Part shown: one piece after another, positions 8,903 through 19,835 of the stretch
Layout of the letters: each line of letters begins with the position of its first letter
Numbering within the stretch: the stretch's first letter is position 1
Assembly: GCA_001599295.1 (NCBI GenBank)
Contig: BCGN01000004.1
Location: forward strand, 1,116,346 to 1,180,345
DNA from: Sporopachydermia quercuum
Taxonomy: Eukaryota > Ascomycota > Sporopachydermiomycetes > Sporopachydermiales > Sporopachydermiaceae
DNA: 64,000 bases
Reading direction: 5' to 3'
Program-made: the position numbers and the translations under genes
Notes under the pieces: model-generated
What the model was told of the DNA's origin: nothing
Database searches by the model: none
What the model saw: the letters and a program-made list of their open reading frames with translations, nothing else

Positions 8903-11900
8903 ATGGCAGAACAACCACAATCATTAGGAGAAGCAATGTCTATACTGAAAGCCGCAGACTCACCAGATCGAGATCCGGAATCATCAAGTAGTGGAGTATC
9001 CGAAGCTGAAAATACTTTTTTCTCGGACGCTGCAATAGAAACTTCACCGGTGAGACCAAACATCAAGACTAATGTATCTTCTACTGATATTTTCAATATG
9101 TCATTTCCCATGTTAGGTTTGTTGGAATCAGGTGAACCACCTTTGATATCAACCCCAACTCCTGCTCGAACTTATTCGATGGCTGGTAAAAGCATCGAAT
9201 TAAGAAAACCTGTGAATATTGCCATATCAAGCTTTGAGCAGAACTCTTCCTTTAGTAGTTTACTGAAAATTTCACCAACAGAAGATACTCGAGACAATGG
9301 AAGCTTGGTAGTGGTGGGTGAAGATTTAGATGCTGATGCTGATGTTGAACCTCTCTCTGAAGTTGAAGGGGAACAAGCTACTGAAGGCAAATCCGATAAG
9401 AAAACTAATTATGATTATAAAAATAATGGAAGTCAATTATTTAAGGGAGAAAGTGGAGATGAAGTTGGTAGTATTGCTGATGTTGAAAGCTTTGGCACCG
9501 AAGCAAAAATTGATAATCACTCTGAATACGAAGATAAACAAGTTGAATCAAATAATTCATCGGAAAGTAAAGTGGAAAATGAAAGCGAACCTGAAACTGA
9601 CGATTTAATAGCAATAAATAGCACGTCTCTCGAAGATATAAACGCCAGTGCAAGATCTATACAAGCAATCCAATCTGATAGTGAAGTAGTTCAGCTAGAA
9701 TCATATGTCGAATCATCACCAGAGCCATCAATATCTGATGTCACAGGACATTCTGAAGCAGACTCATCTTTACAAGGATTAGATTCCGTAACTAATCCTC
9801 TAGGAGATGAGGTAGACGAGAATGAGCTGCAAAGACAACAATCAAATGAGATTAATATTGACACAGTGGAGAAACCAGTATTGCCAATTCCTGAGCAAAC
9901 ACCGATGAAATGGAGACAACAAGCTCAACCTTCTACGGCAATTAGAAGATCTCTGCGTAAATCATCTATTCAATCAAAGCTTAAAGGATTCAACAGTCAC
10001 TCAAAAGTCTCTTCTGTTTTCGATTCTTCAGAAATTAACCCTCAGAATGCAACTGGAAGTGTTACTGATTCCTATCAAATCAAAGAGCTACAAAAGAAAA
10101 TACATGGCTATCAAATACAGTATAAATTGATGGAAACTGTATTAAGAGATGCATTAGATGAAATTGGATTAAATGATTCCAACAGAAAAGAAGAGCTTGC
10201 TTTAAGAGTACCAATTGACAGCTCAGATTTGGCCTCACCAGATACTTCTAGAGTAGAATCACAAAGGATTCAAAAAGAAGTTGAGCTAGAACGGCAAAGA
10301 AGAAACATTATCACGTTAGAAACCATTATAGAGGAAATGAAAGTAAAACTTGCATACTTTCAGAAAGACATATCTACAAAAAATCAGAATATCATGCAAT
10401 TGGAGCTTTCTAATTTCAACCATAAGAAGATACAGGACATAATAATAACCGCATTGATTTCTGAAACTAAATCTGAGTGTGATATCGACCTATTTAATGA
10501 TGCGCAGACTAAAAGTTTCCTTTCTTTTTTTTTCTCAAGATGGAGTGAATTTTATACAATGTCCAAAAAGGTACAAGAATTAGAGGAGACACTGCTTAAA
10601 ACCCAGAATGATTCCAGGGATTTGATCTCATCACCCGGTGTTAAAGGAGTGTTTATATCTTTGAAAGAACATGACAAATTTAAGAATGCCCTTCATGAAC
10701 GTGATGTATTGCAAGAAGAACTTGAAGTTCAGACAATTAAAGTGGAACAACTAACAAACAAACTGAAAAGTTCTTCTGGCATTTCTTATGATGAATCTGA
10801 CGTTGATTTGGATGCTTTAGAAACGACACTAAGGAAAGAACTGGATTCTATAAAAGAAGGATTCCAACAAGAACTAAAGACAATGCAAGACGAAAACACT
10901 AAAGAAGTTAATGAATTAGTTGAAAGATTGAAAACTGAGTCAGAATTGAAAGTCCAGCATGAAATTGAAGTTTCAGCGTTACAGGAAAAATTCATTGAAC
11001 TTGAAAATCATGCTCTGGATAATGACCAGTTGTCTAAGAATGTTGATCAACTGCAGACTGAAATACAAGAATTAACAAAAGAACTCCAAGCTGCACAAAT
11101 GACTCAAGAGGAGACAGAAAGACAGAAATCAGAAATACAAAAGAACTACTTGCGTACTGTCAGAGAATTGGAAAGTCAGCACGAAGCACGAGTGGCTTTG
11201 GAAAACCAAATAAGTCTGATTTCTAAAGAGTTTAACAATTCTGTTAAACAGAAACAGGATGAAGCGAAGGAGGCAAAAAGTGGGTTCATTTCTGCAGTTG
11301 AAAAACAAAGAAGTCTTTTGGTAGAAAGAAATAAGCTGAAAGTTTTGTTAGACAAACGGGAGAAGGAAAAGAAATCTCTTGAGAGAAATTTAGAGATTTT
11401 AGCAGAGCAGTTAGCGAATCAGTCTAAGGATAATAAATTAAATGAAGAAGAACATGAGCAAGAGCANGAGGATCAAATTCTGTTATTAGAATCAAGAATC
11501 TTGACTTTTCAAAAAGGCCTCTGCAGTGTTTTCATTGAAATGCTTCAACAATTGAAAAATCATGCTGAGCCTATTGAATACAATAAAATCAAACAAAGAA
11601 TCAATGAACTGAATGGTCTACCTCCAATGAGCAGCGATACCTTGAAGTTAACGGATTCTGTCTCCAGTCGTTTAATTGAATTGATCAAAGCATTAGTTAA
11701 GCAAACAAATTCCTTGCAGAGACATAGTAATAGTACTGGGAAAGTTAGTGCTTCTATTGAATCTGATGCTGAGTCTGATGCTGAGTCTATCGTGAGCACT
11801 TCAAAAGAAATGAAACAAGAAACTTTGGCTCTTAGGCTTCAAGCTATGACAAAAAAATGGAAAAACGAAAGGGAAGCTAGAAAATCTGAAAACGAAAACT

Positions 11901-12013
11901 CAAAACTCAGACTCAAGGAATTAGAGGATGAAAATGATTCATTGAGATCAGCTTTAGATGAGCTGAAAACTAAACATGGTGTTTCCAACAAGATACTGAA
12001 TGAGTCTATGTAG
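8903..12013 (+). CDS. SPC72: Large coiled-coil spindle pole body protein, probable Spc72 (gamma-tubulin complex receptor)
   Basis: A 1,036-residue protein. Residues 1-340 are acidic, Ser-rich and disordered. A helical segment at about 391-421 (KELQKKIHGYQIQYKLMETV) loosely resembles a CM1 motif, the gamma-tubulin-complex-binding element. Long heptad-rich coiled coils run from about 450 to 860 and again at 965-1030. Sequence alone says only 'coiled-coil cytoskeletal protein'. The name rests on position: in S. cerevisiae AIM1/BOL3, SPC72 and GEM1 are consecutive and co-oriented (YAL046C, YAL047C, YAL048C), and this gene lies between BOL3 and GEM1 on the same strand. Spc72 recruits the gamma-tubulin complex to the outer plaque of the spindle pole body. 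This protein is longer than S. cerevisiae Spc72 (about 622 residues). Two MCB elements upstream suit cell-cycle expression. Another coiled-coil family remains possible. Confidence 0.7.
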   Translation: MAEQPQSLGEAMSILKAADSPDRDPESSSSGVSEAENTFFSDAAIETSPVRPNIKTNVSSTDIFNMSFPMLGLLESGEPPLISTPTPARTYSMAGKSIELRKPVNIAISSFEQNSSFSSLLKISPTEDTRDNGSLVVVGEDLDADADVEPLSEVEGEQATEGKSDKKTNYDYKNNGSQLFKGESGDEVGSIADVESFGTEAKIDNHSEYEDKQVESNNSSESKVENESEPETDDLIAINSTSLEDINASARSIQAIQSDSEVVQLESYVESSPEPSISDVTGHSEADSSLQGLDSVTNPLGDEVDENELQRQQSNEINIDTVEKPVLPIPEQTPMKWRQQAQPSTAIRRSLRKSSIQSKLKGFNSHSKVSSVFDSSEINPQNATGSVTDSYQIKELQKKIHGYQIQYKLMETVLRDALDEIGLNDSNRKEELALRVPIDSSDLASPDTSRVESQRIQKEVELERQRRNIITLETIIEEMKVKLAYFQKDISTKNQNIMQLELSNFNHKKIQDIIITALISETKSECDIDLFNDAQTKSFLSFFFSRWSEFYTMSKKVQELEETLLKTQNDSRDLISSPGVKGVFISLKEHDKFKNALHERDVLQEELEVQTIKVEQLTNKLKSSSGISYDESDVDLDALETTLRKELDSIKEGFQQELKTMQDENTKEVNELVERLKTESELKVQHEIEVSALQEKFIELENHALDNDQLSKNVDQLQTEIQELTKELQAAQMTQEETERQKSEIQKNYLRTVRELESQHEARVALENQISLISKEFNNSVKQKQDEAKEAKSGFISAVEKQRSLLVERNKLKVLLDKREKEKKSLERNLEILAEQLANQSKDNKLNEEEHEQEXEDQILLLESRILTFQKGLCSVFIEMLQQLKNHAEPIEYNKIKQRINELNGLPPMSSDTLKLTDSVSSRLIELIKALVKQTNSLQRHSNSTGKVSASIESDAESDAESIVSTSKEMKQETLALRLQAMTKKWKNEREARKSENENSKLRLKELEDENDSLRSALDELKTKHGVSNKILNESM

Positions 12014-12211
12014 TGTATATTAGGTGAGGTGGTGAAATCAGCTCCATATAATGCAATTTAATGAATATGTGGTAAACGAAGGAAGCAATTAACTTCTATG
12101 TAAGATGTAACTGAAGTAACGAATCTAGGCAGGCTCTTGGTGCAGAAAGTAATGTTTACATTGATTAAGGCTAACATGAATTAGAATAACTAACTATTTA
12201 GTCTAATTAAA

Positions 12212-13277
12212 TTAATCCTCCATTTCCTCATCTTCATCTTCCGAATCTTGTGCAAGTCTTATAGCTTCCAGTAATAAATCTTTAGGAACTTCTTGATGTT
12301 TACCATTTGTTTCGGAAACACTAACCCATGACATTTCTAATTCAAATTCTTTGTCCTTGTTGTCTTCATGAGCTAGATATATTATTCTTGCTGCTTCTTT
12401 AACCCCTTCTCTAACTGATATATTAGGTAAATCTAGTTTTTCTAATTCTGATTTGGCAGTTTGTCTACCTTTTCCAGTAGCAGCTCCCAAATAACCCCAG
12501 CAAACTCCGTTTGGTTCTACCATAAACAACTGAGGCCCATCTTCATCTACACCAGCAATAATACATGATACACCGTATGGTCTCAATGAACCGTGTAATG
12601 TGTGAAGTTGTACCATAGATGAAAGTTGATCGGCCAAGGAAGCAATGCCAATTGGCTCTTTGAATGTCGATCGGTAAGATTCTGCTGCTTCTCTTCCTGT
12701 ATTGACAAAATTCCTTCCATCAGGAAGAATACCAGAATATGTCTGAAATGTTAGAACACGATACCTAGCAACAACACTACTCCAAGAAGACACTCAATTG
12801 ATCAATTGATCCTCATTACAATACTTACAATGCCGGTATGTCTGTCAACAGTCTGAATACGCTTGTTACCGCCTGGACGAAGAAGTTTCGAAGTAATGAT
12901 TTTTTCCACCGCTAAAACAACACCATCTTTACATTTTATACCAACAGCTGTTCCTCCATTTTCAACTGCCTTTTGAGCGTATTCCACTTGGAATATCCGA
13001 CCATCTAGATAGAATCATGAATTAGTACCTCATCAGAACTACCAGGGCCAATCTTCACTTATCAAATATCAGATCACGATCGTTATAAAATAATGGAGTC
13101 ATNTAACTTACCAGGACTAAAGACACTGTTGGCTAAATCGTATCCTGTTCCAATAGATGTCTATTTATTGACATAGTTAGTAGCTCGTCACGGATACTTC
13201 AAGCAATTGTATGCTGCTAAGCTGTAATTAACTAGTCCAATCAAAAATTACTCCATGATTCAATCGATACTTACCAT
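12212..13277 (-). CDS. PRE10: Proteasome 20S subunit alpha-7, four exons
   Basis: Reconstructed exons are 13277-13275 (only the ATG), 13160-13112, 13004-12829 and 12742-12212, giving 252 residues in one frame. Introns are 114, 107 and 86 nt with GTAAGT-type donors; intron 1 has an exact TACTAAC at 13176-13182 on the minus strand. The joined protein begins [20 protein letters not shown], which is the alpha-subunit signature, and continues through [40 protein letters not shown] and an acidic tail (EDEDEEMED) typical of alpha-7. It forms part of the outer ring of the 20S core. The S. cerevisiae gene has no intron. It is convergent with SPC72 and divergent from GEM1. Confidence 0.95.
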
Positions 13278-13989
13278 TTTCAGTATCTATGTGTCTACTT
13301 TTCTCGTTGATAATTGGTTCCCAATTCACGTCCAATACACAATGTTTGATTCAATGATTTGTTGCAAGACACATACACAATCTTCAGTACAATACAATAC
13401 AATCAAATCCAATTCAATGCTAACAAAGACTGTTCTTCAAGCAAAATCTCAGTAATTTATCTGTATCTATCATATACTAAAGCCGTTTGCTGTACTACAA
13501 TAAGGGGTCAATTGATTGTGATCAGAGTTGTATTATTGTATTGGTGTGATGTTGTCAAACTGTCATCAAAATATAATAATGCCATTATATTATTTCAGAG
13601 TGTTTTGGCCACCGAAATAGAGGAGAAAAGTCAGAAATATAGAGTATGCACCTTCGTAAATTCTTACAGATGTCAACATGCACCTGCATGCTTTTGCATA
13701 TCATATGACTGTAATATTATTCTTTAATTCAACCTCTCGAGCCATTTGAGCCATCATTGTTAGCATGGGCTACCGCCAAGTGGCTTAACNGAATGGATCA
13801 ATTGATTGAAAGCGGACTATAGAACTAGTATCAGTGAGCTGATGATCGATTGATACAACCAGGTGAGCTTGTTACACTTTTTGTGATGATTTCCGTTTAT
13901 AGTTCAATTCATCATTACACGCAGTAGTCATTTGCATAGTGGGAAGCATATCANTATAGAGTAACCATAGATTGAGTGTTATTCTCGAA
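13278..13989. promoter_or_regulatory. Divergent promoter region PRE10/GEM1
   Basis: A 712 bp AT-rich spacer. Open frames here are short and unconserved. A near-match to the Rpn4 proteasome element is present but imperfect (see rejected items). Confidence 0.4.
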
Positions 13990-16343
13990 ATGTCAACAGA
14001 GTCGATCAGAATAGTAGTGTGTGGAGATGAAGGTAAGTTGATGTTTTGACAACGGGCTTTGGGCGTTTAGCCTGTCATTTGAGTTTTGAGTGTCCATTTA
14101 TGTAAATCAAAAAAAGCATTCTAACTAAGTATTACTTTAGGTGTGGGGAAATCAAGGTATGTTAGTGGATTAGCTCATCAGCAGTTGTTGCCTGAACTGC
14201 TATGAATTGGACCCATTGAATAAGATGTTATTTAAATTAATTGTCAGTGGCAGCTAACGAATCATTTTAGTCTTATAACATCGCTTGTAAAAGAGGCTTT
14301 CGTTCCTAATATCCAAAAAGTTTTACCCCCAATTACTATACCAAAAGACTATTCATCGCAGTTTGCACCTACCAACACTGTTCTAGTTGACACNTCATCT
14401 AGTCCACAAGATATATCAATTCTACAGAAAGAAATAAGGCAAGCGGATGTGATATGGCTTGTTTATTCGGATCAATACTCTTGCGAGAGAATATCTCTAT
14501 ATTGGATGGAAATGTTTAGATCCATGGGTGTCAATCTACCAGTTGTACTGTGTGCTAATAAATCTGATTTGATTCCGACCGAAGAAGGTAAGCGAGTTCT
14601 TTCCGATGAAATGATACCAATTTTGAAAGAATATAAGGAAATTGAATCTTGTATTAGAAGTTCGGCTAAAAACCACTATAACGTTAATGAAGCATTCTAT
14701 CTATGTCAAAGAGCAATTACACATCCAATTTCACCATTATTTGATTCAAAAGAAGGAAATCTCAAACCTTTAGCGGTTGCAGCTTTGAAAAGAATTTTTT
14801 CTCTGTGTGATAAAGATCAAGATGGGTTCCTTTCTGATTCAGAGTTAAGTGAACTGCAATCGAAATGCTTTAAGAAATCTTTAGAGAAAAATGAAATCAG
14901 TCACATAAAAAGNNCTATCAAGAAAGAGTTACAGCTTGATGATGAAACCATGGCAAAAGGTCTAAGTACTGAAGGGTTTATTTTGTTGAACAAACTATTT
15001 GCAGAAAAGGGAAGACATGAGACAACATGGGGTATCCTAAGAACGTTTCACTATACAGATTCTTTATCCTTGAACGATAAGTTCTTACATCCCAGATTTG
15101 ATGTACCTCCAAATGCCTCGGTAGAACTAAGTCCTGTGGGAAATAGATTTTTTGTAGATTTATTCTTGTTGTTTGACAAGGACAATGATGGTAGGCTCAA
15201 TGAAAATGAACTAGGAGCATTATTTCAACATACTCCAGGTATTCCTAAACTATGGAAAGACTCAGATTTCCCTAGAACTACTGTTAGCGATGAACAGGGC
15301 TATATTACACTACAAGGCTGGCTAGCTCAATGGAGTATGACAACTTTACTAGAATACAAAACAACATTGGCTTACTTAGCTTACTTGGGTTTTGAGTCTC
15401 AAGTTAAAGGAAAGACGACAACAGCAGCTTTGAAAGTTACGAAGCCATTGAGGAAAAAGCAAGTTGGAGGTAAAATATATAGAACGGATGTTTTGGATCG
15501 TACAGTCTTTAACTGTTTTGTCTTAGGTGCTAGTGGTAGCGGAAAGGTAAGCTTTAGATTTCTTGGTGTTTCGCTGATCTGATATGCTAATCTGATATAT
15601 GTACTCTTATGAATTTCATGAGAGTAATATTATTATTTATGGTAATACTAACAGAATTTCTAGTCGTTATTATTAGATTCATTCACTAATAGACCTTTAA
15701 CAGATTTGCATACACCTACGATCCATTCTAGAATGGTAGTAAATAGTGTTGAGATGCGAGAAGGTAAGCAGTGCTATATCATCGTATGTGAAGTGTTTGG
15801 ATGACTGTTACTTTGAAATTTAGTGTCCTTATTCATAATCTGAATACTAACTAATATATTTCATAGCTTGAAGAGTTAGGTGAACTAGAACCAGCGATTC
15901 TGGAGAATCCTCAACGGCTAGATGCATGCGACGTTTTATGCTATATATTTGATTCGTCAGACCCTGATTCATTTTCATATCTTGTTGAGTTGCGAGAAAA
16001 ATATCCCTACTTAGATCAGCTACCTTGTGTCTACGTTGCATCAAAAGCCGACTTAGATAGGCAACAACAACGTTCTGTTGTTCAACCTGATGTTTATACA
16101 AGACAACTGCATTTACAAGGACCATTACATGTCAGTGTGAAATGGGGATCCTCTTTAAATGAACTATTTGTTCAATTAGCTGAGGCAGCTCAGAGACCAA
16201 GAAGCTGTACTCCTGGTTTAGACGACCAACCCGAAAATCAAATTATGATACCGCCTATTTATATAGCAGGAGGAACAGCGGGACTCATAACATTGGTCAG
16301 TTTATGGATTTGGGGCAGCTCCAGAGCGCATTCATCTCGATAA
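13990..16343 (+). CDS. GEM1: Mitochondrial Rho GTPase (Miro), five exons
   Basis: Exons are 13990-14032, 14141-14156, 14271-15546, 15664-15783 and 15867-16343; joined they give 643 residues (yeast Gem1: 662). Introns are 108, 114, 117 and 83 nt; the last two have TACTAAC branch sites. The N-terminal GTPase P-loop is GDEGVGKSS at 12-20, with NKSD as a base-recognition motif. EF-hand loops are [12 protein letters not shown] (about 199-210) and [12 protein letters not shown] (about 322-333). The second GTPase P-loop is GASGSGK at 439-445, with ASKADLD. The C-terminal membrane anchor is at about 614-633 ([18 protein letters not shown]). Gem1 sits in the outer mitochondrial membrane and acts in mitochondrial morphology and ERMES contacts. 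Exon 2 is a 16-nt micro-exon. Confidence 0.95.
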
Positions 16344-16728
16344 TTACGGTGATAACACGTCATGGAATCATAAATCTAAAGGGCTATAAATTAAGTTAGA
16401 TAATACAAATATTAAATATAATACACAAGGTAATTAAGCCAACCTCAGTCATAACTCAAACTAGTATATTGAATGCTAAATATCCTTCCTAAATACATTA
16501 TAAAAAGACAAATCAACGTCCCAACGTAATATATGTATATGTTGATAATGATAATGATAATACGAATGCANTAATCATATTGAATTGCCATGTGCTTTCT
16601 GTAAACATGATTTATGAATAGCTCGTCTGAGCGTTCTATCGATCAGACGTTTATTGCGATAACCATAATGCTAATGCAGCTTCTAAATTGAATAGTAACT
16701 TAATGGTAAGTATATGCTTGTGTTGAAG
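16344..16728. other. Convergent spacer with a short GATAAT repeat
   Basis: The spacer between GEM1 and the orphan gene. Around 16,540-16,560 there are three tandem copies of a GATAAT-like unit. Nothing else was recognised. Confidence 0.5.
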
Positions 16729-17808
16729 TTATTCAGTCCTGCTGAAAAAACTTGAGAACTTCAAATACGATGTCGGACTGTCCCTTTCTGTCGATGGTGT
16801 GTTTGCTGTGGAAGTAGTAGGTGACTCGTTATCGGAAGAGTTTGAGGAATCGAATGACTTTATTTCCAATCCGATTGCTTGGGCCAATGTATCGGGAACA
16901 CAATGACCAAAAAAGATTCGTCCACTATTAGAATCAGTGGGAACAGATGTCTGAGGTTTTGAATTTGTCTTCATTCTCTTCCTTTCTCCATTATCATTGT
17001 CATCTATGGCGATTATACGCTGTGGTTTAGTTGCCGCTGCTATTATGTCTGTTGCTTTCTTTTGGATTTCTAATCTATAATTATTTTGAGTACTAGGTGC
17101 TTTAAGAAGTTTAGGCGGTAATTGAATGCTTGAGGGGCTATCTACCAGTTTATCTTGATTTATGGTTAAAAATGATACGATCGGTTTCATTTTGTCACGC
17201 CCATATTCTTTCGTTAGAGATAGTTGCACCACTTTCACTATTGATTTTAAACAAGTTTTGGTAACTCTACGTTTCCGTAATTCATTTGTAATTTTTGCTG
17301 ACAGTTCAAATAAGTCGTCCTGCTTCTTTAACGTTAATTTTCCCAAATATTCATTGATGAAAGATTCTGGAAATGCAACTCGTGCAATACGAGATATATA
17401 GAATAGATTTAGTAGTGGATACACATTGGACTTGTCGGATATACTTTGATCAACAAGATATTGCAGTATCTTCGTTATCAGTGATGTGATCTGAATTGTT
17501 GATTCACGTTTATTTGCACGTTTATTTGCACGTTTTCTGTATACTCTTCGCTTTCTCGTTTTTGTTTGAGTGGTTGTCTTACCGGCCTGCTTACCATCTC
17601 TATTATCCTTTATTGTTTCACTGCCTGTTGAAGCAGTGACACTGTCTGTATTCTTGGCTGTTGGGGTTCTTTTGCTTATATTTGATTTCCCATTTCTTTG
17701 TATATATTTAGATGAGAGTTTTACTGCAGGAGCACTGGGATGGATCTTGACCCGTCCTGAACCAACTGGTAACATTCGACTATTACTGTTATCAATAAGA
17801 GAGCTCAT
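16729..17808 (-). CDS. Uncharacterised basic protein
   Basis: A 359-residue uninterrupted frame that I do not recognise. The N-terminal third is basic and Ser/Thr-rich, with a cluster at about 85-101 (TRKRRVYRKRANKRANKRES) that would serve as a nuclear localisation signal. Residues about 104-240 look helical and folded (ITSLITKILQYLVDQSIS onward). The C-terminus is Ser/Thr-rich and acidic. Bases 17506-17529 hold two tandem copies of a 12-bp unit, encoding a KRAN duplication. The length, sensible composition and clean ATG support a real gene, probably nuclear. Its neighbours (GEM1 and RCE1) give no functional clue. Confidence 0.7.
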   Translation of the reverse strand: MSSLIDNSNSRMLPVGSGRVKIHPSAPAVKLSSKYIQRNGKSNISKRTPTAKNTDSVTASTGSETIKDNRDGKQAGKTTTQTKTRKRRVYRKRANKRANKRESTIQITSLITKILQYLVDQSISDKSNVYPLLNLFYISRIARVAFPESFINEYLGKLTLKKQDDLFELSAKITNELRKRRVTKTCLKSIVKVVQLSLTKEYGRDKMKPIVSFLTINQDKLVDSPSSIQLPPKLLKAPSTQNNYRLEIQKKATDIIAAATKPQRIIAIDDNDNGERKRMKTNSKPQTSVPTDSNSGRIFFGHCVPDTLAQAIGLEIKSFDSSNSSDNESPTTSTANTPSTERDSPTSYLKFSSFFSRTE

Positions 17809-19835
17809 TCTCCTCTTTAAACAGGGATCATCACCCTTTTAAGGCCCTACGACGAATGGGAATAAAGGAGGCACCAACAGTTATTACAGATCAATAGTGC
17901 TATCTCTAAAAGTAATTAATGACTTCAACCTTGCAAGTATCAGATAATCTATTGTCTTGATAGCATCAATGGTATCCAAAAGAAAAAATTAAAATACTGC
18001 CAGAAACTACTTCTAAATATGTTATTTACGTTTACGTTTGACATTGTTNCTGAATTCTGTTTGTTGATCTGAATGAGTTTGATGTTTATGTTTCATCTTT
18101 TCTTTTCTTTAGTCCGTGACATGTTGAGAAGCAAATCTGGGTTCTAAAGTGTACAGTTCAATCCGTAAATCTTTTATACGTAAGAATTAGAATATTGGAT
18201 TTGTAANAAGTTTTTGACTTAATTTTTAATATCGAGCAAAAANAGATACTCTTATAATCGACGTCCTTTCTCTAATTTTCAATTCATTCTTTTGTATCTA
18301 TCTTATCTTATCATTACACCAAATGTTTGACAAGTTAGCTCCTGAGGTTTGATGAATAAATCGAAAAAGAAAATGAGCATTTCTATAATTTTAGCCCATT
18401 CTTTTATCTCTTCCGGAATCGATGAAGGCTTACTTTTTCATTGGAAAGAAGCCTTAGGTCCGTTTACGAATACCCAACCATATAACCATATGATTCTCTT
18501 ACGAGAAGATATTCAGGTTTAATTTTTCATAAATTCTTTTTACTATCAGACTATGGAATGATTATAGATAATAATAAATAAAAAAAATAAAGTAAAAACG
18601 AGATAAGAATGAGACTTATGGAAGGAACAGCATCTCTATTGTTTGATTGTTTACTTCCCAATTAACTATTCAATGATATCCTTCCGTACAACAGCTTAGG
18701 AGAATAGGCCTTATTATATTTTTTGGTCATCTAGGATTCTCTCAAATAATCGAATCCTACTACATCGTACAACTCTGTGAGCGAGTATAGAGGTATTTGG
18801 TTGGTTGGGAACTATTCAACAATGCAGTNAAATACAGTAGAAGTTAGATTAATAAGGTATGTAAAGGGTTTTGGTTGCAACGAATTGCAACAAAAACGAT
18901 AAGATGAAGTTCCAGGGGTTATAACCTTCTGTGACAGGTATTGGAAATGGTTTGAATGGGTGATGGATCATTTGTTTGACGCTTTTTCTGTATTTATCGC
19001 AACAGGTCTTGATCCCTGATGTTACGTTTGATTGTACAAGCTGTAATTTCTCCTTTTTTATTAGGGTAATTGTATCTTACATTTAACTGAGGTACTAAAT
19101 TCATACTTGAATATGTGTTCAAATTATGTCGTATTATTATTATTAATTATCAAATTTCTCACTACGCGTTGACATCTGTGGATAAGTAATGCATTGTCAA
19201 TAGGCAAAAGATATGGCCACTAGAAAGTACCAACTTTACTATATATTCGTTCACTAGAAGCTCTAATTTANACTTGTGAAACTTCCTTGTTCTTCCCAAA
19301 ATTACTCCCTACACTTAGCTTCTATTCTTCTGAAGCTGATATATCTCTTCACTTCGTTTCATATTATTAGTGGACTTTATCGCTGTGTAGCTCAGACAAA
19401 CAAGAATGAAATAAAGGTGCGATTCTTGAATTGCAGATACATAATTAATGATTACGTAATAAACCATTAGGAAATATTGTATATCCGAATTGACTCTAGA
19501 CAACGACCTGATAAAACATATATGATGAATAGAGAAATTACGCGGCTTCCAATAAAAAAGGCATATGAGTTTTTGTACCAATTTTAAGAGGGTANGAAAT
19601 TAATAGACAACACAATTTAGGTGGGATGTAGATTCTAGCGTTCCCATTAATAGAGTATTAAGATTTTGATGCACTACCATTAGCAGCTTCTAAACTAGAT
19701 ATCAGCAAGCAGGATAGTTAAGCGGTTAGAGACTTCGATTAAGAAGAAGCCAGTGAATAGGACAATCGAATAATGCTCAATTGAGAAACATTTGCGGGAC
19801 GTACAAATTAAAGCGTATTATCATTATTTATCAAA
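17809..19835. other. Two-kilobase gene-poor interval
   Basis: No conserved protein or RNA gene was recognised. A 49-codon plus-strand frame at 18373-18522 (starts MSISIILAHSFISSG) has protein-like composition but no known relative; I do not call it a gene. A lone MluI box (ACGCGT) lies at 19164-19169, about 670 bp before RCE1. The rest is AT-rich with several N bases. It should include the upstream regions of the orphan gene and of RCE1. Confidence 0.5.

Noticed and set aside
13604-13613. GGTGGCCAAA on the minus strand, resembling the Rpn4 proteasome element
   Set aside because: It has an extra base compared with GGTGGCAAA and lies 330 bp from PRE10; too weak alone.
18003-18077. Short minus-strand frame ending VKRKRK as a ribosomal or nucleolar peptide
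   Set aside because: Only 24 codons with stops just upstream and no splice acceptor that extends it.
19705-19800. tRNA-like stretch with a D-arm-like TAGTTAAGCGGTTAGA
   Set aside because: No GTTCGANTC T-arm and no acceptor stem pairing could be found.
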